From Oscillibacter sp. PC13 (GTDB lineage: Bacteria; Bacillota; Clostridia; Oscillospirales; Oscillospiraceae), in contig NZ_FOXE01000006.1 of assembly GCF_900115635.1 (NCBI RefSeq), positions 62,001 to 126,000 on the forward strand: 64,000 nucleotides of DNA. The letters run 5' to 3'. A program made the position numbers and the translations under genes. Numbering within the stretch: the stretch's first letter is position 1; each line of letters opens with the position of its first letter. A model generated the notes under the pieces. The model had not been told where the DNA came from. It made no database searches and saw only the letters and a program-made list of their open reading frames with translations. Positions 59,162 to 64,000 of the stretch are shown here, in pieces.

Positions 59162-60061
59162 ATGGTAAAGATTATTACGCCGGTTATCACAGTCCTGAAT
59201 GAGAACGAAAAGCCCGATTATGAGGGCAACAAGAAGGTGATTGATCATCTGGTCAGCGGCGGCGTGGACGGCATTTTGGTGCTGGGTTCCGCCGGGGAAT
59301 TCCCAAACCTGACCATCCAGGAGCGGCTGGACTTCTTTCAGTTCTATGCGGACTACACCGCAGGACGGGTGGAGCTGCTGGCAGGCACTGGCTGCGTCAG
59401 CTATCAGGATACCCTAACCCTCTCCAACGCCGTCTATGACATGGGCTATACAGCGCCCATGGTGATTGGACCCTATTACTTCGGGTTGGATCAGGAGAAG
59501 GTTTTTCTCTACTATGACCGGTTGGCCAAAGAGGTAAAGGGAGATCTGTATCTTTATAACTTCCCGCCCCGCAGCGGCCACTCCATTGCACCGGAGACCA
59601 TTGGGCGCTTGGTGGAGGCCAATTCCAACATTGTTGGCCTGAAGGATTCTGTTACTGAGCCCGTCCACACGAACCAGGTGTTTCAGGTAGTGGCAGGACA
59701 CAAATTTACTGCCTACTCCGGTATGGACGATCAGTTCCTGCTGAACCTTTCCCACCAGGGCGGCGGCGTGATCGGCGCCCTGTCCAATGTGGTTCCGGAG
59801 CTGTGGAGTGATCTGGTGCGGTCTGCCAACAGCGGCAATTTTGACCGGACCATGGCCTTAGCGGCGCTGATTGAAAGGCTGGCCCTGCTCTATGAAATGG
59901 ACAGCAACTGTTCCCTGATGATGAAAAAGCTGATGGTTCACCGGGGGGTAAAGATCAGTGACCGGGCAGTATTTCCCTTCAACCAGATGGATGAGGCGGT
60001 CTATCAGAAGGCTGTGGCGCTGCTGGACAGCGTGCTGGAGAAGTATCAGGCGCTGCAGTGA
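59162..60061 (+). CDS. DapA/N-acetylneuraminate-lyase family aldolase
   Basis: The 299-residue TIM-barrel class I aldolase shows GGVDGILVLGSAGEFPNLT (the GTTGE-like loop as GSAGE), the Tyr in LYLYNFPPRSG and the Schiff-base Lys in IVGLKDSVTE. True DapA has GTTGE and usually lies with lysine genes; here the gene is with an IclR regulator. A catabolic 2-keto-3-deoxy acid aldolase or a related lyase is therefore more likely. The exact substrate cannot be told. AGAGGAGAA lies before the ATG. Confidence 0.88.
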   Translation: MVKIITPVITVLNENEKPDYEGNKKVIDHLVSGGVDGILVLGSAGEFPNLTIQERLDFFQFYADYTAGRVELLAGTGCVSYQDTLTLSNAVYDMGYTAPMVIGPYYFGLDQEKVFLYYDRLAKEVKGDLYLYNFPPRSGHSIAPETIGRLVEANSNIVGLKDSVTEPVHTNQVFQVVAGHKFTAYSGMDDQFLLNLSHQGGGVIGALSNVVPELWSDLVRSANSGNFDRTMALAALIERLALLYEMDSNCSLMMKKLMVHRGVKISDRAVFPFNQMDEAVYQKAVALLDSVLEKYQALQ

Positions 60062-60129
60062 CCAATCAGGGCGAACAGCCTGCAAACTATGGCTTTTGTG
60101 CTGTCCGCCGTTCTATTGTGAGGTGGCAT

Positions 60130-60894
60130 ATGGAATATCACAACCCGACGCTGCGGGTGATCCGTATTCTGGAGCAGATCGATGCAAATCCTGCAGGAAC
60201 CAGTCTGACAGAGCTCTCCGGCAATCTGGACTTGCCCAAAGGAACCATTTCTCCTATTTTAAAAACATTGGCCGCCACAGGCTATATCCTCTGGAAAAAT
60301 AACCGCTATACCATTGGGCCGCGTGCCTTTGAGCTTGGCCTCGGTTTTGCTGGTGAAAATGATGCGATCTCCCTAATCCGCAGACAAATGCGGGATATTG
60401 TGGCAGAAGTCGGTGAACTCTGCCAAATGGGTGTGCTTTCCAATTTGGATGTGCTGTACATTTTGAAGGAGACGCCAAACACACCTATTTCCGTTATCAG
60501 CGAGGTGGGAAGAAAGGTTCCTGCCCACGTCACCGGACTTGGCAAGGCATTGCTGAGCGGCAAGGCGGACGGAGAGCTGCGGGCACTCTATGCGGACTAC
60601 CCGCTGACGGCTTATACAAAAAACTCCATTACAGATCTTGATGTTCTGCTGAGACAGATCCGGGAAGCGCGGCGCACGGGGGTGGCCTATGAGTGCGAGG
60701 AATCTAAAGCAGATGTGGAGTGCGTGGCAGTCCCGCTGGTGCTGGACGGAGCAGTAAAGGCGGCTATCAGCGTTACAGTTCCAAAATTTCGGTACGATGC
60801 GGAAAAGCGCAGACAAATTGCCGAAGTGCTTCTGCAAAAAAAGAAACTGATTGAAACGGTCAGCTGCGTTCAAAACTATCACTTGGAAATTTAG
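60130..60894 (+). CDS. IclR-family transcriptional regulator
   Basis: The 254-residue protein has an N-terminal winged helix (TLRVIRILEQI; TELSGNLDLPKGTISPILKTL) and the C-terminal IclR effector domain (GRKVPAHVTGLGKALLSG, TGVAYECEESKADVECVAVPL). The ATG at 60130 follows GTGAGGTGG; the frame is open from 60058 but lacks a site. It lies 68 bases after the aldolase gene and most likely represses the operon through the palindrome at 59097, with an intermediate of the pathway as inducer. Confidence 0.93.
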   Translation: MEYHNPTLRVIRILEQIDANPAGTSLTELSGNLDLPKGTISPILKTLAATGYILWKNNRYTIGPRAFELGLGFAGENDAISLIRRQMRDIVAEVGELCQMGVLSNLDVLYILKETPNTPISVISEVGRKVPAHVTGLGKALLSGKADGELRALYADYPLTAYTKNSITDLDVLLRQIREARRTGVAYECEESKADVECVAVPLVLDGAVKAAISVTVPKFRYDAEKRRQIAEVLLQKKKLIETVSCVQNYHLEI

Positions 60895-60948
60895 AGGGCT
60901 GGCAGAGAGGCATTCCCATTCTGCAACCGGATTTTCAGAACGACACTC

Positions 60949-60977
60949 TTGACAGCCATGGCGGCTCATACTATAAT
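60949..60977 (+). promoter_or_regulatory. Full-consensus sigma-A promoter
   Basis: TTGACA (60949-60954) and TATAAT (60972-60977) are both exact consensus with a 17-base spacer, the strongest promoter I see in the window. It drives the hairpin at 60990 and possibly thiM-thiE. Confidence 0.88.
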
Positions 60978-60989
60978 ATGAACAGAGTG

Positions 60990-61050
60990 TAGGATTACAC
61001 GAAGGGGCATACCACCACGGGTATGAGTCTTCGCGTAATCCTATTTTTTT
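60990..61050 (+). ncRNA. Short hairpin transcript or attenuator ahead of thiM
   Basis: Only 13 bases after the -10, TAGGATTAC/GTAATCCTA, CGAAG/CTTCG and CATACC/GGTATG stack into one long hairpin with a 1x1 and a 3x3 internal loop, followed by seven T residues (61044-61050). Transcription from the promoter would give an RNA of about 65 bases that is almost all hairpin. It could be a small RNA or a terminator-type switch for thiM. I do not find the TPP-riboswitch consensus. Confidence 0.6.
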
Positions 61051-61150
61051 ATGGGCGGATCAGGTGTACCCCGTAAAAAGCGGCCGGAAGGCGATGGGAA
61101 TTGCTGAGGCCTGGATATTTTTACAGATGTGATTGGAGCGTGACAGAAGG

Positions 61151-61984
61151 ATGGATAAACAGGAGATTCAGCAGCAAATCATAGAGGCGGTGCGCGCCGT
61201 CAAGGCCGGCAATCCCATGGCCGGCTCCATTACCAATACCGTTACAATTAATTTTGTCGCAAATGCGCAGCTGGCTGTAGGCGGGTCTGCGGCAATGGTA
61301 TACCTGCCGGATGAAGGTGAATTTTTGGCGAATGCTGGCGGAGCAACTTATTTGAATATGGGAACGCTGATGCCTGTGTATGAGGAGACATTGCCCCGTG
61401 CTGCCAAACTGCTTCATGAGAGCGGAAAACCGTGGGTGTTGGATCCCGTGGCAATTGGCATTGGAGAACTGCGGACAAAGCTGCTCCGGCAGTTCCGGCC
61501 ATTCAAGCCCAGTGTCATTCGCGGCAACGCTTCCGAAATTATTGCACTTGCCGGACTGTGGGAACTGAATGTGACGGACGGTGCCAGCGGTACCCGGGGA
61601 GTTGACGCAACGGACTCAGTGGAGTCCGCCCGCAACGCAGCTGTTGCCCTGGCCCGCTGGACGGGCGGAGCCGTGGCAGTTTCCGGAAAGACCGATCTGG
61701 TGACAGACGGCAGGCAGGTTGTGCACTCCTACGGTGGCTCACATTTTATGGAAAGGGTCACTGGATGCGGATGCTCTCTGGGGGGCGTCGCGGCGGTATA
61801 TGCCACTGCGGCTCCACCATTTATCGCCGCCTTGACAGCCACGGCCGTTTATAACTTGGCAGGCCGCCGGGCAGAGGAAAAAGTGAGCGGTCCCGGCGGA
61901 TTCCAGGTGCAGTTCCTGGATGAACTGTATCTGGCCACCCCGGAAGAGATTGCTGAAAATTTTTTTGAATTGGAAGAGGCGTAA
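61151..61984 (+). CDS. thiM: Hydroxyethylthiazole kinase
   Basis: It phosphorylates 4-methyl-5-(2-hydroxyethyl)thiazole for thiamine salvage. The 277-residue ribokinase-like protein has the SITNTVTINFVANAQLAVGGSAAM start region, PWVLDPVAIGI, VIRGNASEIIALAG and the catalytic VTGCGCSLGGVAA with its Cys. The ATG at 61151 (MDKQEIQQQ) is likely, with GGAG 12 bases upstream; TTG at 61133 is a weaker choice. thiE follows after 12 bases; no thiD is in the window. Confidence 0.95.
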   Translation: MDKQEIQQQIIEAVRAVKAGNPMAGSITNTVTINFVANAQLAVGGSAAMVYLPDEGEFLANAGGATYLNMGTLMPVYEETLPRAAKLLHESGKPWVLDPVAIGIGELRTKLLRQFRPFKPSVIRGNASEIIALAGLWELNVTDGASGTRGVDATDSVESARNAAVALARWTGGAVAVSGKTDLVTDGRQVVHSYGGSHFMERVTGCGCSLGGVAAVYATAAPPFIAALTATAVYNLAGRRAEEKVSGPGGFQVQFLDELYLATPEEIAENFFELEEA

Positions 61985-61996
61985 AAGGAGGCTGCC

Positions 61997-62695
61997 ATGT
62001 CAATCAGAGATCAATTGGATATTTCCAAATATTTTGTAGTGGGTCCTGAGAATACAAAGGGCCGTCCGGTGTCACAGATGATCCGTGCGGTAGTAAATGC
62101 TGGATTCACCTGCATTCAGCTGCGCTCTAAAGAGGCAGGAGCCCGGGAAATGATGGATCTGGCGAACCAGTCTGCTGAGATTATCGCTGCAGCGGGAGCT
62201 TCCGATAAAATTGCCCTTTTGGTGGATGACCGGCTGGATGTGGTGCTGGCGGCCAGAAAACAGGGGATTAAGGTAGATGGTATTCATGTGGGGCAATCGG
62301 ATATTCCGGTGGAGGTATGCCGGGAATATCTGGGGGAGGATTCTATTGTGGGACTTTCCGCCAGGGCTCATGAATTGTTTGACTATATTCAGACGGCCGA
62401 TGTGAGTCTTGTGGATTACTTCGGCGCGGGGCCCTTGCGGCCTTCCATCACAAAACCAGACTGTGGGATGGATGCCGACGGTAAAATCCTGACCCGCAGC
62501 TTTGCGGATTTGACAAAGCTGGCATCTCTGAGCCCGATTCCCGTTGTGGTTGGCGGAGGTGTGACGGCGGAGGATTTACCCCAGCTGCACAAAACCGGTG
62601 TGGCAGGCTTTTTTGTGGTTTCCGCTATTGCGGGTGCGGAGGACCCGGAGGCTGCGGCCCGGAAACTGTCGGGGGCCTGGGAAGCCCGGTTGTGA
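61997..62695 (+). CDS. thiE: Thiamine-phosphate synthase
   Basis: It joins HMP-PP and thiazole phosphate to thiamine phosphate. The 232-residue TIM barrel has FTCIQLRSKEA, LLVDDRLDVVLAARKQGIKVDG, IHVGQSDIP, the ARAHEL block and PVVVGGGVTAEDL. The segment before the late loop (LVDYFGAGPLRPSITKPDC) is slightly longer than in the common ThiE pattern. AAAAGGAGG precedes the ATG. Co-transcribed with thiM. Confidence 0.94.
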   Translation: MSIRDQLDISKYFVVGPENTKGRPVSQMIRAVVNAGFTCIQLRSKEAGAREMMDLANQSAEIIAAAGASDKIALLVDDRLDVVLAARKQGIKVDGIHVGQSDIPVEVCREYLGEDSIVGLSARAHELFDYIQTADVSLVDYFGAGPLRPSITKPDCGMDADGKILTRSFADLTKLASLSPIPVVVGGGVTAEDLPQLHKTGVAGFFVVSAIAGAEDPEAAARKLSGAWEARL

Positions 62696-62731
62696 CAACA
62701 AGAGACTGTACTGGAAATGGTGGATACCGCG

Positions 62732-62763
62732 AGAAGGGCACGACATAAGTCGTGCCCTTCTTG
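62732..62763 (+). terminator. Hairpin terminator of thiM-thiE
   Basis: AGAAGGGCACGAC and GTCGTGCCCTTCT pair perfectly around ATAA; the T-run is short. Confidence 0.7.
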
Positions 62764-62781
62764 AAAAATCGGAGGCGTTGT

Positions 62782-62940
62782 ATGAGAACAGTTCGGAGAA
62801 GTGATGGAGCGAAACAAAGGCTCTTCCGCAAACGGGAAATAAAGAGTCTTGGCAGCTGCGCAGACTGTGCAGAAACAAAGCGGTGTACACAGCGGAAGAG
62901 ACATCCCTTGAAACCGACAGAAAAATATTGTACGTTATAG
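62782..62940 (+). CDS. Small cysteine-containing protein (52 aa), possible metal binder
   Basis: The basic 52-residue protein has four cysteines: C26-x2-C29 (SCADC), C35 and C50. This is a possible zinc-finger-like site, although the spacing is not a classic one. GGAGGCG eight bases before the ATG strongly supports translation. It lies 57 bases upstream of a cation-diffusion-facilitator gene with no terminator between, so it may be the first gene of a metal-handling operon. I do not recognise a family. Confidence 0.6.
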   Translation: MRTVRRSDGAKQRLFRKREIKSLGSCADCAETKRCTQRKRHPLKPTEKYCTL

Positions 62941-62997
62941 ATGCAGGCTGGCCCACCGGCCGAAGTACCATTTGAAAAAATGCCTTGGAGGAAAGAC

Positions 62998-63927
62998 ATG
63001 CGTATTGGAAGAAAGACCCCTAAAAAAGAAAAGTCGGCTATGTCAGTCTCCCTATACGGAAACCTGGTATTTGTGGTATTGGAGCTGGTCATGGCCATTT
63101 ATACCAGTTCCCAGGCGGTGCTTTTGGACGCGGTTTACGATGGAATTGAGTTTTTTATGCTTCTTCCGTCCATCTTTCTGATTCCCCTGCTGTACCAACC
63201 GTCCAATGAAAAGCACCCGTTTGGATATATGCAGGTGGAGACGATTTTTGTAGTGGTCAAGGGCATTACCATGACCGCAGTCACGATTGGGCTGATTGCA
63301 AACAACATCAACCTGCTGCTCCATGGTGGCCGCGCGGTTTCCTTTCACACGGTTGCGTATTTCGAGCTCTTTGCCTGCATACTCGGAATTGCAGTCACCA
63401 TCTATCTCTGGCAAAAAAACCGCCCGCTGCACTCGCCGCTGATTGCAGCTGAAATGGAGGGGTGGAAGATTGACAGCATGATTTCACTTGGCATGACAGT
63501 GGCGTTTTTGCTGCCGTCATGCATTCCATTTGCATGGTTTCAGCCTGCCATTCCCTATCTGGATCAGGTGATCACCATTGTGCTCTCCATGATTATGCTT
63601 CCGGTTCCGGTCAAAACTGTCCTCGCCGGGATCCGGGATCTCATGTTGATCCCGCCGGAAGAGGAAACCATACAGGAGATTAAGCAGACGGTAGAACCGA
63701 TTATCAGTGTTTACGACTATTCGGAGATTTATTACGACATTGTCAGAACAGGGCGGAAGTTGTGGATCAGCACGTATATTACGCTGGAAAAAGATGAGAT
63801 TTCCCTGAGTGAATTTAAAATCGCGCAGGCACGCTGCATTGATGCACTGGCAAAAAAGTATACGGATTTCTACTTTGAGTTATTGCCTGATATCGAATTC
63901 AACAGTAAGGAACTGCGCCGTGGATAA
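62998..63927 (+). CDS. Cation diffusion facilitator (CDF) transporter
   Basis: The 309-residue protein has six transmembrane helices and a C-terminal cytoplasmic domain. The first metal-site region reads AVLLDAVYDGIEFFML (Asp-x3-Asp), with the following KHPFGYMQVETIF typical of CDF proteins. The second site shows IDSMISLG (single Asp). The C-terminal domain has YYDIVRTGRKLWISTYITL. Export of Zn, Mn, Fe or Co is possible; the metal cannot be read from the sequence. GGAGG before the ATG at 62998 sets the start; the frame opens at 62941. Confidence 0.9.
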   Translation: MRIGRKTPKKEKSAMSVSLYGNLVFVVLELVMAIYTSSQAVLLDAVYDGIEFFMLLPSIFLIPLLYQPSNEKHPFGYMQVETIFVVVKGITMTAVTIGLIANNINLLLHGGRAVSFHTVAYFELFACILGIAVTIYLWQKNRPLHSPLIAAEMEGWKIDSMISLGMTVAFLLPSCIPFAWFQPAIPYLDQVITIVLSMIMLPVPVKTVLAGIRDLMLIPPEEETIQEIKQTVEPIISVYDYSEIYYDIVRTGRKLWISTYITLEKDEISLSEFKIAQARCIDALAKKYTDFYFELLPDIEFNSKELRRG

Positions 63928-64000
63928 CCAATGGGTGCAAATCCGGCGCGGCTTACCGGCTGGCAGGAGACATACTGGAAAGAAAAAGATGCGTTTGTTT
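63928..64000 (+). other. End of window; no gene can be assigned
   Basis: Two possible starts (ATG at 63931 and ATG near 63991 after GGAAAG) lie here, but the sequence stops too soon to choose. Confidence 0.3.

Noticed and set aside
60978-61150. TPP riboswitch before thiM
   Set aside because: The conserved CTGAGA and the CTGATCTGG-type segments are absent; only a long simple hairpin is present.
1-64000. CRISPR array, prophage or insertion sequence
   Set aside because: No regularly spaced direct repeats, transposase, integrase or phage structural genes were found anywhere in the window.

Overview
The window reads as chromosome of a GC-rich anaerobic member of the Bacillota, most likely a gut Clostridia of the Oscillospiraceae type. 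The reasons are the T-box-controlled leucine operon, lipoprotein SBP transporters, AzlCD and BrnQ carriers, DegV, XpaC/TelA, a TM1266-type hydrogenase-associated regulator, a class-M sirtuin/macrodomain remnant, and AGGAGG ribosome sites throughout. This is inference from gene content; no rRNA or other species marker is present.

Layout. 1-0.6 kb: 3' end of a coiled-coil protein. 0.7-2.8 kb: recG on the minus strand. 2.9-5.9 kb: a promoter, a long structured leader with a terminator, then a TM1266-type regulator and an SBP/permease/ATPase importer. 6.1-6.9 kb: degV. 7.0-15.2 kb: a tripartite tricarboxylate transporter plus citrate-lyase-type operon (tctC-tctB-tctA-citD-citE-citF, minus strand), divergent from a sigma-54-dependent PrpR-type activator, with a good -24/-12 promoter between them. 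15.3-18.7 kb: glycerate kinase and a D-2-hydroxyacid dehydrogenase divergent from a CdaR-type regulator. 18.8-22.5 kb: tRNA-Arg(CCT), serA, typA. 22.6-28.0 kb: a stalk-domain secreted protein, a small conserved protein, a serine beta-lactamase-fold hydrolase, an MFS carrier and pyridoxamine kinase.

28.1-32.7 kb looks accessory: tRNA-Leu(TAG), a run of inverted repeats, a Crp/Fnr regulator with a two-cluster ferredoxin, a membrane Fe-S protein and a small exported protein with two identical VDADGDGVCD repeats, then carbamate kinase, a frameshifted small membrane gene and probable mobile-element debris. 32.7-38.9 kb: leuB-leuD-leuC-leuA behind a T-box leader, and brnQ. 39.0-46.6 kb: a DUF4358 lipoprotein, a DUF362 ferredoxin protein, murI, a DUF1934 protein, argS, azlCD and a DUF6512 membrane protein. 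46.7-50.2 kb: XpaC/TelA envelope-stress genes and a TPM-domain protein. 50.3-55.4 kb: response regulator, histidine kinase, ABC ATPase and a large FtsX-type permease.

55.7-58.9 kb: an M20 peptidase, then a gene graveyard: truncated class-M sirtuin, frameshifted macrodomain, truncated MBL hydrolase, and a truncated HxlR regulator that has lost its divergent promoter. 59.0-60.9 kb: a DapA-family lyase and an IclR regulator. 60.9-64.0 kb: a consensus promoter with a long hairpin, thiM-thiE, a 52-residue Cys protein and a cation-diffusion-facilitator transporter.

The main points for a second look are: a tRNA-Arg with a compensated U19/A56 change; a CitD-like carrier protein without the modified serine; the sigma-54 control region; the TM1266/ABC leader; the Crp-ferredoxin-membrane-Fe-S module; the short hairpin RNA ahead of thiM; and the pseudogene cluster. 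All functions are assigned by recognition of sequence motifs, with no database search.
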